A stretch of DNA of 64,000 nt from Embleya scabrispora (GTDB taxonomy: Bacteria; Actinomycetota; Actinomycetes; Streptomycetales; Streptomycetaceae), in contig NZ_MWQN01000001.1 of the NCBI RefSeq assembly GCF_002024165.1, positions 1,488,001 to 1,552,000 of the forward strand, in the 5' to 3' direction. Of the stretch, positions 45,350 through 54,554 are shown piece after piece. Numbering within the stretch: the first letter of the stretch is position 1; the number at the start of each line of letters is the position of its first letter. A program made the translations under genes and the position numbers. The notes under the pieces were generated by a model. That model did no database searches. It saw only the letters and a list, made by a program, of their open reading frames with translations, and had not been told where the DNA came from.

Positions 45350-47010
45350 GCCAATCCCTCGGCAAGCGGCCCGAGGGCCAGGGCGGGGAAGAAGGTGAGG
45401 CCGGTGATGATCAGGATCACGCCGACGAGTTGGCCCACGAACAGGGGCTTGTGCGTCTTGAGGGTGCCCGCGGTGTCGGGGACGCTGTTTTGCTCGGCGA
45501 GTCGTCCGGCCAGGGCGAGTACCAGGGCGATCGGCACGAACCGGCCGATCAGCATGGCCAGCCCGATCATCGTGTTGTAGAACTCGGTGTTCGCACCGAG
45601 CCCGGCGAACGCGCTGCCGTTGTTGTTCGCCCCCGAGGTGAACGCGTACAGCACCTCCGAGATGCCGTGCGGCGAATCGGAGTTGAGGATCGCCGCCTGT
45701 TCGCCGGGCAGCGCGATGGCGATGCCGGTGAAGGTCAAGATGGTCGCCGGCACCACGAGGATGTACATCGCGACCAGCTTCATCTCGCCGGCGCCGATCT
45801 TCTTGCCCAGGTATTCGGGCGTGCGGCCGACCATCAGACCGGCCACGAAGACCGCCAGGATCGCCATGATCAGGATCCCGTACAGGCCCGAGCCGACGCC
45901 GCCCGGCGTGATCTCGCCGAGCATCATGCCCAGCATCGTGATGCCGCCGCCGAGGCCGGTGAACGAGGAGTGGAACGAGTTGACCGCGCCGGTGGAGGTC
46001 ATCGTGGTGGAGACCGCGAAGACCGACGAGCCGGGGATGCCGAACCGCTGTTCCTTGCCCTCCATCGCGCCGCCGGCCAGTTCCGGCCCGGCGCCGTTGC
46101 CGTGCGCCTCGGTCCACCACATCAGGCAGACCGCGACGAACCAGACCACGAACATCGCGGCGAGGATCGCGTAGCCCTGCTTGAGGTTGCCCACGAGCCG
46201 GCCGAAGGCGCGCGGCATGGAGAACGGGATGACCAGGATCAGGAAGATCTCGAACAGGTTGGTGAACGCGTTCGGGTTCTCGAACGGGTGCGCCGAGTTG
46301 GCGTTGAAGAAGCCGCCACCGTTGGTGCCCAGCTCCTTGATCACCTCCTGCGAGGCCACCGGACCACCGGGGATGGTCTGCGTCCCGCCCGACAACGTCC
46401 GCACGGTGTGCGGGTCGGAGAGGTTTTGGATCGTGCCCGACGCGACGAGCACGATCGTGCCGATGATCGCGATGGGCAGCAGGATCCGGATCGAACCGCG
46501 GATCAGGTCGACCCAGAAGTTGCCGATCTCCCCCGAGCGGACCCGCACGAATCCGCGCACCAGCGCGATCGCCACGGCCATGCCCACCGCGGCCGACACG
46601 AAGTTCTGCACGGTCAGGCCGACCATCTGGACCGTGTGGCCCATGGCGGTCTCACCGGAGTACGACTGCCAGTTCGTGTTCGCCGTGAACGACGCCGCGG
46701 TGTTGAACGCCTGGTCCGGCGTGATCGGCTTCATGCCGAGGTCGAACGGCAGGTGGTCCTGGAACCGCTGCAGGGCGTAGAGCCCGAGCAGCGAGAACAT
46801 GGAGAACCCGAGCACGCTGCGCAGGTAGACGGTCCAGCGCTGTTCGGCGTTCGGATCGGCGCCGATCAGCCGGTACAGGACGCGCTCGCCGCGCAGGTGC
46901 TTGTCGCTGGAGTACACGCGGGCCATGTAGTCGCCGAAGGGGCGATGTACCGCGGCCAGGACGGCTGTCAGCAGGGACAGTTGGAGTATCCCCGCGAGCG
47001 TGACGCTCAC
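45346..47010 (-). CDS. kdpA: K+-transporting ATPase subunit A (channel-like)
   Basis: 554 residues, ~10 TM segments, with the four selectivity-filter-like regions: [49 protein letters not shown] and [14 protein letters not shown]. Also [16 protein letters not shown] and [16 protein letters not shown] at 47010 directly abuts the kdpF stop. Provides the K+ binding and entry pathway of the pump. Confidence 0.97.
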   Translation of the reverse strand: MSVTLAGILQLSLLTAVLAAVHRPFGDYMARVYSSDKHLRGERVLYRLIGADPNAEQRWTVYLRSVLGFSMFSLLGLYALQRFQDHLPFDLGMKPITPDQAFNTAASFTANTNWQSYSGETAMGHTVQMVGLTVQNFVSAAVGMAVAIALVRGFVRVRSGEIGNFWVDLIRGSIRILLPIAIIGTIVLVASGTIQNLSDPHTVRTLSGGTQTIPGGPVASQEVIKELGTNGGGFFNANSAHPFENPNAFTNLFEIFLILVIPFSMPRAFGRLVGNLKQGYAILAAMFVVWFVAVCLMWWTEAHGNGAGPELAGGAMEGKEQRFGIPGSSVFAVSTTMTSTGAVNSFHSSFTGLGGGITMLGMMLGEITPGGVGSGLYGILIMAILAVFVAGLMVGRTPEYLGKKIGAGEMKLVAMYILVVPATILTFTGIAIALPGEQAAILNSDSPHGISEVLYAFTSGANNNGSAFAGLGANTEFYNTMIGLAMLIGRFVPIALVLALAGRLAEQNSVPDTAGTLKTHKPLFVGQLVGVILIITGLTFFPALALGPLAEGLA

Positions 47011-47100
47011 CTAGAACCTCTCGGGGAAGATCAGGGCCAGGATCAGGTAGCCGAGCAGGGCGACGGCGACGCTCAGGCCGACGATGCTGTCCGCGTTCAC
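47011..47100 (-). CDS. kdpF: K+-transporting ATPase small subunit F
   Basis: 29 residues, one TM helix: starts VNADSIVGLSV, then LLGYLILALIFPERF, the KdpF consensus (YL..AL..PE.F). GTG at 47100 overlaps the stop of the 27-residue peptide (GTGA), and its TAG abuts the kdpA start. Stabilises the Kdp complex in known systems. Confidence 0.9.
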   Translation of the reverse strand: MNADSIVGLSVAVALLGYLILALIFPERF

Positions 47101-47180
47101 AGCTTCGCCACCCCCTTGGCGATTCCGACGACCAGCGCGAAGAACGCGATCGTCAGGCATACGAAGGCCAGATCAGCCAT
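47097..47180 (-). CDS. 27-residue single-TM peptide at the head of the kdp operon
   Basis: Starts at ATG 47180 after AAGGAG with 8-base spacing and ends in GTGA shared with kdpF. Sequence begins MADLAFVCLTIAFFALVVG and ends in a short basic part (AKGVAKL): one hydrophobic helix with a basic C-terminus. Good ribosome-binding site and coupling to kdpF make it a real gene. Similar peptides ahead of kdpF are, from memory, seen in other actinomycetes. Function unknown; a second small Kdp accessory helix is the simplest idea. Confidence 0.75.
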   Translation of the reverse strand: MADLAFVCLTIAFFALVVGIAKGVAKL

Positions 47181-47370
47181 CGCGGGTACTCCTTGGAACG
47201 GACGGGCGCTTGATCGCCCGTGGCGAGGTCATTGATAGCAGTTCCAAGCCGTCAAAAATCGCCATAAAAGGGGCAAAGTCGAAAGCGTTGGCGGCGCCCT
47301 AACGTGCTTATATGCCTTCTTGACGCGCCCTTGACATCACGATTCGCGGTGCCCGGAACCGCGCACGCAC

Positions 47371-47406
47371 GAAGCCCGGTCCCACCTTTCGGCGGGACCG
47401 GGCTTC
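47371..47406 (-). terminator. Terminator after the DUF3710 gene
   Basis: 13-pair perfect stem plus two inner pairs (47371-47386 with 47391-47406), 36 bases past the DUF3710 stop. The kdp promoter region (47181-47370) lies on its other side. Confidence 0.8.
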
Positions 47407-47441
47407 GGTGTCCTCGGGGGTACGGCTATCGGGCGGCGGGG

Positions 47442-48260
47442 CTAGCGCACCTCGGTGATCTCCGGGCCGCGCTGGAAGGGGTCCAGATCGCCCGCGAAGC
47501 GGTTGTCCTCGGCGCCCTGCTGCGGCACCGCGAGCCCGCTGTTCGGGTCCACCTGGGCGTTCTCCGGCAGGCGCAGCAGGATCGGGTCGCGCGGCGCCAT
47601 CGGGTCGTTGCCGCGGACCACGACGGTGTCGCGGAACATGCCCTCCAGGTCGGCGCCCACGGCGGGATCCACCGCGGCCCGGCCGGAGATCACTCCGCGC
47701 AGGAACCAGCGCGGGCCGTCGCAGCCGACGAACCGGACCAGCTGGTGGCCCTGCGTGCCGTCGGGGAGCTGGACCGGCACCTGGGCCCGCAGCTCCCAGC
47801 CCAGACCCGCGTCCTGCTCGTCCACGACACCACCCTGCTGGGTGATGCCGGAGGCGATCTCGGCGCGCACCTCGTGCCAGATGCTCTCGTTGCGCGGGGC
47901 GGCGAACGCCTGCAGCTGCAGGCCGCTGTCCTCCAGCACCACGGTGGCCGCGATGATCATGTCGTTGGAGACCTCGACCCGCAGTTCCATCCGCGGGTCG
48001 GCCGGGATGAGCATCCCGCCGAGGTCGATGCGATCCTCGTGGGGATCCTCGAGCTCGTCGAAGTCCCACGGTCCGTCCGGCCGGGGCGCGGGCGGGATCG
48101 GTCGACTCAGCTCGTCGAGGTCCGCGTCGTCGGAGTCCGATGCGGCTCCGGCGTCGGGCGCCTCGTCGGCTTCGTCCTCGTCCTCGATGATCTCGTCGAG
48201 GTCTTCGCGCTCCTCGACGGGCAGATCATCCTTTTCGCTGCGTCGGCGACGACCGAACAC
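47442..48260 (-). CDS. DUF3710 domain-containing protein
   Basis: 272 residues. A basic start (FGRRRRSEKDD), an acidic low-complexity segment (~15-60), then the DUF3710 domain: DLGGMLIPADPRMELRVEV, LQLQAFAAPRNESIWHEVRAEIA, GPRWFLRGVISGRAA, and FRDTVVVRGNDPMAPRDPILLRLP. GTG at 48260 after GGAAGGA. Directly downstream of dut (1 base between genes). Conserved actinobacterial neighbour of dut; function unknown. Confidence 0.88.
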   Translation of the reverse strand: MFGRRRRSEKDDLPVEEREDLDEIIEDEDEADEAPDAGAASDSDDADLDELSRPIPPAPRPDGPWDFDELEDPHEDRIDLGGMLIPADPRMELRVEVSNDMIIAATVVLEDSGLQLQAFAAPRNESIWHEVRAEIASGITQQGGVVDEQDAGLGWELRAQVPVQLPDGTQGHQLVRFVGCDGPRWFLRGVISGRAAVDPAVGADLEGMFRDTVVVRGNDPMAPRDPILLRLPENAQVDPNSGLAVPQQGAEDNRFAGDLDPFQRGPEITEVR

Positions 48261-48261
48261 G

Positions 48262-48789
48262 TCACAGTCCTTCCCTGTCGGAAGCCGAGTGTTGCACGAT
48301 GCCCGCGCTGCCCGCCGCGCCGACGCTCGAAACGCCGACCGCCGCGTGCCCGCCGGTGGAACCGAAGCCGCCTTCGCCCCGCCCGGAACCGGGCAGTTCG
48401 GCGACCTCGTGGAACCCCGCTCGCTCGACCCGTTGGATCACGAGTTGGGCGATACGGTCGCCGCGTCGGAAGACGACCGGCGTACGCAGGTCGTGATTGA
48501 CCACGACAACCTTGATTTCGCCACGGTATCCCGCATCGACGGTGCCCGGGGCGTTCACCAGGGATACTCCGCACCGCGCGGCGAGTCCCGAGCGCGGATG
48601 CACGAACGCGGCGTAGCCGTCGGGGAGCGCGATCGCGATGCCCGTGGGCAACACCACGCGCTCGCCGGGGGCGATCTCCGCGTCCTGCGCGGTCACCAGG
48701 TCGGCGCCGGCGTCGCCGGGGTGCTCGTACGCGGGCAGCGGCAATTCGGGGTCGAGCCGGCGCACCAGGACGTCGACACTCGTGCTCAC
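48262..48789 (-). CDS. dut: dUTP diphosphatase
   Basis: 175 residues, trimeric dUTPase. All five motifs: [42 protein letters not shown] and [11 protein letters not shown] (motif V over the partner active site), followed by a ~25-residue Ala/Gly/Ser tail. Converts dUTP to dUMP. GTG 48789 overlaps the thioesterase stop (GTGA), so it is part of a thioesterase-dut-DUF3710 operon. Confidence 0.95.
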   Translation of the reverse strand: MSTSVDVLVRRLDPELPLPAYEHPGDAGADLVTAQDAEIAPGERVVLPTGIAIALPDGYAAFVHPRSGLAARCGVSLVNAPGTVDAGYRGEIKVVVVNHDLRTPVVFRRGDRIAQLVIQRVERAGFHEVAELPGSGRGEGGFGSTGGHAAVGVSSVGAAGSAGIVQHSASDREGL

Positions 48790-49400
48790 GGGTTCACCTC
48801 GAACGCTCGGCCGGACTTGATCAGGTCGGGGTTGTCCAGGACGCGCCGGACTTCCTCCGCACGTCCATTGTCGACGAAGTGCTCGAGTCCGACGCTGACG
48901 AACAACGCGGCCGCCTCGACCGCGATCGGCCCGTCCGCGGCGTCGAGCCGGCCCACCGCACGCGAGTAGATCTTGCGGCCGGCCACCGCCTCGCACCAGG
49001 CGTGGATGTACAGGGTGCTGCCCACCGGCACCGGGCGGCGAAAGTCCGTCTCCAGGTGACCGGTCACCGCCGTGGTGTGCAGCATGTATCCGATCGCCCC
49101 GAGCGCCTCGTCGAACGCGCAGGTCAGCAGCCCGCCGTGGGCCAGGCCCGGGGCGCCCTGGTGCTGGGCGGTGACGGTGAACTCGGCGTCCACGGATACG
49201 CCCTCGCCGGCGCGCGTGCGAAGGCGCAGCCCGCCCGGGGCGGCCTCGCCGCAGCCGAAACAGTCGCTGTAGTGCTCGCCCAGCTCGGTGCCGGGCGACG
49301 GGGCGTCCGGGTGGGGCTGGGGCACCACCGCTTCCGGAGGCGGGGTCAGGGATGTTGGTCGACTCACGCCGAAGGACACTACCGTCGTTCCGACCGACAC
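48786..49400 (-). CDS. PaaI-type hotdog thioesterase
   Basis: 204 residues. Hotdog fold: [18 protein letters not shown] (Cys pair typical of this subgroup), [24 protein letters not shown] with the HGG helix, and [21 protein letters not shown]. Acts on an acyl-CoA or similar thioester; substrate unknown. GTG 49400 gives the longest frame; GTG 49379 and 49367 are equally possible. The first ~40 residues are low complexity. Confidence 0.8.
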   Translation of the reverse strand: MSVGTTVVSFGVSRPTSLTPPPEAVVPQPHPDAPSPGTELGEHYSDCFGCGEAAPGGLRLRTRAGEGVSVDAEFTVTAQHQGAPGLAHGGLLTCAFDEALGAIGYMLHTTAVTGHLETDFRRPVPVGSTLYIHAWCEAVAGRKIYSRAVGRLDAADGPIAVEAAALFVSVGLEHFVDNGRAEEVRRVLDNPDLIKSGRAFEVNP

Positions 49401-49465
49401 CTGCGCAGAGGCTCGGGGGCCTCGAGCGCCGCGGCCCGGGAGGGTCGCGGGACGGAAGGAAGCGC

Positions 49466-50359
49466 ATGACCAAGAGTGTGGTCGTCACCGGGGCGACCGG
49501 TGGGATCGGCCTGGCCGTCGCCCTGGAACTGGCCGGATCCGGGTTCGACGTGATCGGCACCGCCCGGACCGAGGAGAAGGCCGAGCGACTGCGCGAGAGC
49601 GCCGAGCGGGCCGAGGTGGGCGTGCGCACGGTCCTGCTCGACGTCGCCGACGCCACCTCGACGGTGCGGGCCTTCACCGAGATCGCCCAGATGACCGACG
49701 GCGGCCCGTGGGCGGTGGTCAACAACGCCGGCATCGCCCAGCCCGGCGCGATCGAGGACGTGGACGACGAGGGGGTCCGCGCGCAGTTGGAGACCAACCT
49801 GGTCGCCCCCGCGCGGATCGCGCGCCTGGTCCTGCCGCAGATGCGCCGTCGCCGGGACGGGCGGATCGTCAACATCTCCTCGCTCTCCGGGCGGGTCTCC
49901 TCGCCCTTCGTGGGTTGGTACTGCGCGAGCAAGCAGGGCCTGGCGGCGGTCTCGAACGCGCTGCGGATCGAGACCGCCGGCTTCGGCGTGAAGGTGGTGC
50001 TGATCGAGCCGGGCAGCTTCGGCACCGACATCTGGGAGCGGAGCATGGCCCGGATGCCGCCGCGCAAGACGTCGGCGTACCAGGACTCCTACGAGGTCGC
50101 CGACGAGGTGTTGCGGCGGGCCAAGACGCTGCCCGACCCGGCCCCGGTGGCGCACGCGGTGCGCACCGCGCTGAGCGTGCCCCGGCCGCGCCCGCGCTAC
50201 CTGGTGGGCAACGACGCCCGGGCCGGGGCGGCGCTGGACCTGCTGGCCCCGACCGCGCTTTCCGATTACGCCAAAGGAGTGGCGACGGGCCTGCGCACGC
50301 CCCCGGAGCGGGTCACCCGCGCCCTGGCCCGGTTGACCCGGCGGCACGGCCCCCGCTGA
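49466..50359 (+). CDS. Short-chain dehydrogenase/reductase
   Basis: 297 residues, classical [16 protein letters not shown] (cofactor loop), [21 protein letters not shown] (Ser), YCASKQG (Tyr/Lys), and [10 protein letters not shown] after strand 6. The T/R residues after strand 2 (GTARTEEK) suggest NADP(H) preference. ATG at 49466 follows GGAAGGAAG. Substrate unknown; the C-terminal ~60 residues resemble members acting on lipophilic substrates. Confidence 0.88.
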   Translation: MTKSVVVTGATGGIGLAVALELAGSGFDVIGTARTEEKAERLRESAERAEVGVRTVLLDVADATSTVRAFTEIAQMTDGGPWAVVNNAGIAQPGAIEDVDDEGVRAQLETNLVAPARIARLVLPQMRRRRDGRIVNISSLSGRVSSPFVGWYCASKQGLAAVSNALRIETAGFGVKVVLIEPGSFGTDIWERSMARMPPRKTSAYQDSYEVADEVLRRAKTLPDPAPVAHAVRTALSVPRPRPRYLVGNDARAGAALDLLAPTALSDYAKGVATGLRTPPERVTRALARLTRRHGPR

Positions 50360-50392
50360 AACCCGGAGGCCGCCCATGACAGGCTTGGAGCC

Positions 50393-50842
50393 ATGCAGGC
50401 GTACAGCGAACGACTCGGCGTGCCGGCCTCGTGGTGGGCCCTGACCGTGCTCATGGGCGTCTCGGGCGGGCTGGTGGGCCTGGCCTTCGGGATCGTGCCG
50501 ACCATCGTGCTCGCCCTGGTCCTGGGCGCGCTGACCGCGTGGGCCACCGGTGCCTACGGCTCGGCGCGGATCACCGTGACCGAGACCGAGTTGTGCGCGG
50601 GGCGCGCGCGGGTGCCGTTGAGCGCGCTCGGCGCGGGCGTCGCGCTCGACCCCGAGCAGGCGCGCGCGTTGCGGATGGAGAACGCCGACCCGCGCGCGTT
50701 CATGCTGTTGCGCGCCTACATTCCGGGGGCGGCGCGGATCGAGGTCGTCGACCCGGCCGATCCGACGCCCTACCTCTACCTGTCCTCGCGCAACCCCCGG
50801 CGCCTGGTCGACGTGGTGGCCGCGCTGCGCGCCCGCGCCTGA
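50393..50842 (+). CDS. DUF3093 membrane protein
   Basis: 149 residues with two TM segments (WWALTVLMGVSGGLVGLAFG, IVPTIVLALVLGALTAWATG), then a cytosolic PH-like domain (ITVTETELCAGRARVPLSALG, AYIPGAARIEVVDPADPTPYLYLSSRNP). This is the DUF3093 family, conserved in actinobacteria near dut and DUF4193. Function unknown. ATG at 50393. Confidence 0.88.
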   Translation: MQAYSERLGVPASWWALTVLMGVSGGLVGLAFGIVPTIVLALVLGALTAWATGAYGSARITVTETELCAGRARVPLSALGAGVALDPEQARALRMENADPRAFMLLRAYIPGAARIEVVDPADPTPYLYLSSRNPRRLVDVVAALRARA

Positions 50843-50861
50843 CTCGGCCGCGGGCGGGCCC

Positions 50862-50900
50862 GGTCCGGCTCGATCGAGCCGAAGGGGCTCGATCCGGACC
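50862..50900. terminator. Hairpin between DUF3093 and DUF4193 genes
   Basis: Two stacked helices (7 plus 8 pairs) with a 4-base bulge and a GAAGG-type loop, in the gap between convergent genes. Confidence 0.45.
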
Positions 50901-51106
50901 GGCGCCGACAGTCAAGAACGCCCGCCCTGTGCCGGCGGACGTTCGACTTCGTACGTCATGCGTGCGTTTTCGGTGTCTCCCGTGCTCCATGTCGTGTCCT
51001 TGTGTTCAAGGACGCTCGGCGAACGTCGACGGTCCAACTCCTGCCGGTACCCGTGTGGCGTGTGCAGGGTTGCCGTTCATCGCCGGTCGTCCTCGACCGA
51101 ACACGG

Positions 51107-51403
51107 TCAGGCGCAGTCGCTGCAGATCGGCTGGCCGTCCTTTTCCTTGGCCAGCTGGCTGCGGTGGTGCACCAGGAAGCAGCTGGAGCAGGTGAACTCG
51201 TCGGCCTGCTTCGGGACGACCCGGACGGACAGCTCCTCGTTGGAGAGGTCCGCGCCGGGAAGCTCGAGAGACTCGGCCTGCTCGAACTCGTCGACGTCGA
51301 CCGAACCGGCCGACTTGTCCACGCGCCGAGCCTTCAGCTCCTCGATGCTGTCTTCGTTGATGTCGTCGTCGGTCTTACGCGGGGTGTCGTAGTCGGTTGC
51401 CAT
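51107..51403 (-). CDS. DUF4193 zinc-ribbon-like protein
   Basis: 98 residues, acidic, with a C-terminal zinc-ribbon pattern CSSC ... CSDC (last ~25 residues) and the conserved SCFLVHHRSQLA segment. Start MATDYDTPRKTDDD, ATG at 51403 after GGGAGAGG. Highly conserved in actinobacteria, possibly RNA-polymerase or nucleic-acid associated; function unknown. Confidence 0.92.
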   Translation of the reverse strand: MATDYDTPRKTDDDINEDSIEELKARRVDKSAGSVDVDEFEQAESLELPGADLSNEELSVRVVPKQADEFTCSSCFLVHHRSQLAKEKDGQPICSDCA

Positions 51404-51653
51404 GTACCTCTCCCCCTCCGGGTGGATCTGCGGTGCTCAGTCGTGCGGGCACCGCCCCTGAACCTTCATTGGACGATGCCTTCAGCGCTCGTAACGCGCG
51501 AGGGGCCGGAGTTGTGCCCGACCCGAAGCGCAGATTTTGCCTTACATCAAGGCTCGTTACGCAATCGACACCCAACCGAACCCCCAAAGAGGTGACTTGG
51601 TTGGATGGGGGGCCACTGTAACCCCGTACCGCCCTGCACAACCAGGAGGAATC

Positions 51654-52172
51654 GTGACGGTCTACGCGCTGGGTGATCAAGTACCCAAGGTGCACCCCGA
51701 TGCGTATGTGCACCCGGACGCGGTCGTGATCGGCAGCGTGGAGATCGGCGCGGATTCTACGGTGTGGCCGGGCGCGGTATTGCGCGCGGACCACGGCCGC
51801 ATCGTGATCGGCGAGCGCACGTCGGTACAGGACGGGTGCGTCCTGCACACCACGGCGCCGTGGCCGACGGTAGTGGGCGACGAGTGCGTGATCGGTCACA
51901 TTGTGCATTTGGAGGGCTGTGTGATCGAGGATCGGTGCCTGGTCGGCAACGGCGCGGTGGTCATGCATCAGGCCGTGGTGCGGACGGGTGCGCTGGTGGG
52001 AGCGGGTGCGGTGGTCGGAAACCGGATCGAGGTGCCGTCCTACGCGATGGCGCTCGGGGTGCCGGCGAAGATTCGGGAGAACGCGGTCGCGCCCGGCGCG
52101 TTCGCGGAGGCGGTGCGCAGCTACATCGACAACGGCCGCCGATTCCGTCGCGACCTGCGCCGCCTGGACTGA
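51654..52172 (+). CDS. Gamma-type carbonic anhydrase family protein
   Basis: 172 residues, left-handed beta-helix of hexapeptide repeats (VVIGSVEIGADSTVWPGAVL, IVIGERTSVQDGCVLH). Zinc-ligand histidines lie in the RADHG, IGHIVHLEG and equivalent turns. A C-terminal helix packs on the trimer. GTG at 51654 is behind AGGAGG, which rules out the longer upstream frame. Enzymatic activity is not assured, as many members of the family are inactive or act on other substrates. Confidence 0.88.
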   Translation: MTVYALGDQVPKVHPDAYVHPDAVVIGSVEIGADSTVWPGAVLRADHGRIVIGERTSVQDGCVLHTTAPWPTVVGDECVIGHIVHLEGCVIEDRCLVGNGAVVMHQAVVRTGALVGAGAVVGNRIEVPSYAMALGVPAKIRENAVAPGAFAEAVRSYIDNGRRFRRDLRRLD

Positions 52173-52227
52173 TCCGCCGCCGGCCCGCCCTGACCGGATG
52201 TGTCCGATCGCACACGCGGGCGCCGGT

Positions 52228-52256
52228 TTGAATGCCCGGATCGACCCGTATATAAG
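52228..52256 (+). promoter_or_regulatory. Sigma-70-type promoter of the ABC exporter pair
   Basis: TTGAAT at 52228-52233 and TATAAG at 52251-52256 with exactly 17 bases between. The GTG start of the ATPase gene is 37 bases downstream of the -10 element. Confidence 0.75.
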
Positions 52257-52292
52257 TGCGACACGGGGGGTTGAAACCATACGGGGAGATAC

Positions 52293-53291
52293 GTGCTCGA
52301 GTTGGCCGGCCTGGACAAACGGTTCGGCGCGAAGGTCGTCCTGGACGACCTCTCGCTGACCGTACAGCCAGGCCAGATGTTCGGATTCGTCGGCACCAAC
52401 GGGGCGGGCAAGACCACGACCATGCGCATCGCGCTGGGTGTGTTGGCGGCCGATCGGGGTGAGATCCGCTGGCGGGGCGCGCCCGTCGATCGCACGGTGC
52501 GACGACGCTGGGGATACATGCCGGAGGAACGCGGCCTGTATCCGAAGATGCGCATCCGGGACCAGCTGGTCTACCTGGCCGAGCTGCACGGGATGTCGCG
52601 GACCGAGGCGCAGGCCTCGGCCGCGCGCTGGTTGACCCGGCTGCGGGTGGCGGGCGCTCCCGGGGACCGGCTGGAGACCCTGTCTCTGGGCAATCAGCAG
52701 CGGGTGCAGTTGGCCGCCGCGCTGGTGCACGAGCCGGAGCTGCTGGTCCTGGACGAGCCGTTCTCCGGCCTGGACCCGGTCGGTGTGGATGTGATGGCGG
52801 GGGTGCTGCGCGAGCGCACCGCGGCGGGGGCCTCGGTGGTCTTCTCCAGCCATCAGCTCGAACTCGTCGAGTCGCTCTGCGACGCGGTCGGGATCATCAA
52901 CGGCGGGCGCATGCACGCCTCGGGCACGGTGGCCGAATTGCGCGGCGACGATCGCGCGGTGCGCTATCGGGTGCGCGTCGCGGGGGCGCCGGCGGGCTGG
53001 GCGGACGCACTGCCGGGCGTGCGGGTGCTCGGCGCGGCCGAGGAGGACGCGGTGCTGGTCGAACTGCTGCCGGGAACGAGCGAGCAGGCGCTGCTCGACG
53101 CGGCCCGGGCGGCCGGGCGGGTGCTCGCGTTCGCTCCCGCCGCCCCCTCCCTCGCCGAACTCTTCCGCGAGGTGGTCAACGGCGAGGGCGCCGACCCGGA
53201 GGCCGGCGAGCCGCCGGTCTCGCACCCGGAGGCAGGCGGCACCGCGGGCGCGAACCCGACGGTCGGCAAGGAATCGGAGGTCGGCGCGTGA
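52293..53291 (+). CDS. ABC transporter ATP-binding protein (NatA-like)
   Basis: 332 residues: an ATPase domain (~1-220) and a DUF4162-like C-terminal domain. Walker A GTNGAGKTTTM, signature SLGNQQRVQLAAAL (Gly-Asn-Gln-Gln variant of LSGGQ), Walker B LLVLDEPFSGLDP, switch SSHQLELVE. The last ~35 residues are Gly/Glu/Pro-rich. GTG at 52293 after GGGGAGA. GTGA overlap with the permease gene. Together a NatAB-type exporter; substrate (Na+, drug or peptide) unknown. Confidence 0.9.
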   Translation: MLELAGLDKRFGAKVVLDDLSLTVQPGQMFGFVGTNGAGKTTTMRIALGVLAADRGEIRWRGAPVDRTVRRRWGYMPEERGLYPKMRIRDQLVYLAELHGMSRTEAQASAARWLTRLRVAGAPGDRLETLSLGNQQRVQLAAALVHEPELLVLDEPFSGLDPVGVDVMAGVLRERTAAGASVVFSSHQLELVESLCDAVGIINGGRMHASGTVAELRGDDRAVRYRVRVAGAPAGWADALPGVRVLGAAEEDAVLVELLPGTSEQALLDAARAAGRVLAFAPAAPSLAELFREVVNGEGADPEAGEPPVSHPEAGGTAGANPTVGKESEVGA

Positions 53292-54481
53292 GCACCGGTG
53301 GCAGCACGTTTTGGTCCGCCGTGCGGCTGGTCGCGCGCCGCGAGTTCACCGAGCGCATCCGGGACCGGGGTTTCCAGATCTCGGTGGGCGTCATGCTGGT
53401 GATCCTGCTCGCCTCGGTGGCCATCCCGGCCGCGATCGGCGGCGGCTCGGAAAAGTACGACGTGGCCTTCCTGGGTCCGCAGCAGGCGCAGCTGGCGCAG
53501 ACCGCCGAGCGTCAGGCGGCGCTGCTGGACGTGGACGTGCGCGTGGGCACGGTGGCCGACCGCGCGGCGGCGGAGAAGGCGCTGGCCGACGGCAAACTGG
53601 ACGCGGTCGTGGCCGACGGCCGGATCCTGGTGGACACCACGCTGTCCGACCCGCTGGCGGCCGTGCTGCAGAGCGCCTGGGCCACCGTGGAGCGCGATCT
53701 GCGGCTGAGCGCGAGCGGCATCGACCCGGGCGCGGTGAACCAGGCGTCGGCGATCCGACCGATGCCCAAGACCACGCTGGATCCCGACGCCGACGAGCGC
53801 GACACGCGCAAGGGCATCGCCTTCGTCGGCACCCTGGTGCTGTACGGCATGTTGATGCTCTTTTGCATGTGGGTGGCCAGTGGCGTGGTGGAGGAGAAGT
53901 CGAGCCGGATCGTGGAGATCTTGCTGGCCACCGTGCCCGCCCGGGCGCTGCTGACCGGCAAGATCCTCGGGATCGGCCTGCTCGGGCTGCTGCAGATGCT
54001 GGTGACCGCGGTGGTGGGACTGGCCGCGGCGTCCGCGTTCGGCAGCGTCGAGTTGAGCGGGGCGATGATCTATCCGGTGGCGCTGGTGCTGCTGTGGTTC
54101 GTGGTGGGCTACGCGCTCTACGCGTGCATGTTCGCCGCGGCGGCGGCGCGGGTGTCCCGCCAGGAGGATCTGCAGAACGTGATCACGCCGATGACCTCGC
54201 TGCTGATCGCCTCGTTCCTGGCCGCGATCTTCCTCGGGCAAAAGGGCGGCACGATCGCCCACGTGCTGTCCTACATCCCGCCGTTCTCGGCGATGCTCCA
54301 GCCGCCGATGACCGCCGCCGACGAGGTGTCGGTGGTGGAGAACCTGGTCGCCTTCGCGATCGCGCTGCTCGCGCTGGTGGGCCTGGTTCGACTCGCGGCC
54401 CGGATGTACGAGGGCGCGGTGTTGCGGATGGGCGGCAAGGTCGGCTTCAAGGAGGCCCTCGGCACGGCCCGCAAGGGCTGA
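53288..54481 (+). CDS. ABC transporter permease (NatB-like)
   Basis: 397 residues. N-terminal cytosolic basic segment (VARREFTERIRDRGFQ), TM1, a ~150-residue extracytoplasmic domain, then five TM segments with VVEEKSSRIVEILLATV and the LVTAVVGLAAA core. ABC-2 type permease architecture. GTG 53288 overlaps the ATPase gene stop. Ends before a strong bidirectional terminator. Confidence 0.88.
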   Translation: MSTGGSTFWSAVRLVARREFTERIRDRGFQISVGVMLVILLASVAIPAAIGGGSEKYDVAFLGPQQAQLAQTAERQAALLDVDVRVGTVADRAAAEKALADGKLDAVVADGRILVDTTLSDPLAAVLQSAWATVERDLRLSASGIDPGAVNQASAIRPMPKTTLDPDADERDTRKGIAFVGTLVLYGMLMLFCMWVASGVVEEKSSRIVEILLATVPARALLTGKILGIGLLGLLQMLVTAVVGLAAASAFGSVELSGAMIYPVALVLLWFVVGYALYACMFAAAAARVSRQEDLQNVITPMTSLLIASFLAAIFLGQKGGTIAHVLSYIPPFSAMLQPPMTAADEVSVVENLVAFAIALLALVGLVRLAARMYEGAVLRMGGKVGFKEALGTARKG

Positions 54482-54497
54482 CCCGGCACCGCGTACG

Positions 54498-54536
54498 ACG
54501 GGCCCGCCGCCTCCGATCGGGAGGCGGCGGGCCCGT
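54498..54536. terminator. Bidirectional terminator
   Basis: Perfect 17-pair GC-rich stem with a 5-base loop between the convergent permease and desaturase genes. Confidence 0.85.
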
Positions 54537-54554
54537 CGCGCGTCGTGGTGCCGG

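Noticed and set aside
47181-47370. c-di-AMP (ydaO-type) riboswitch upstream of kdp
   Set aside because: The leader is short, and I could not identify the conserved ydaO junction sequences.
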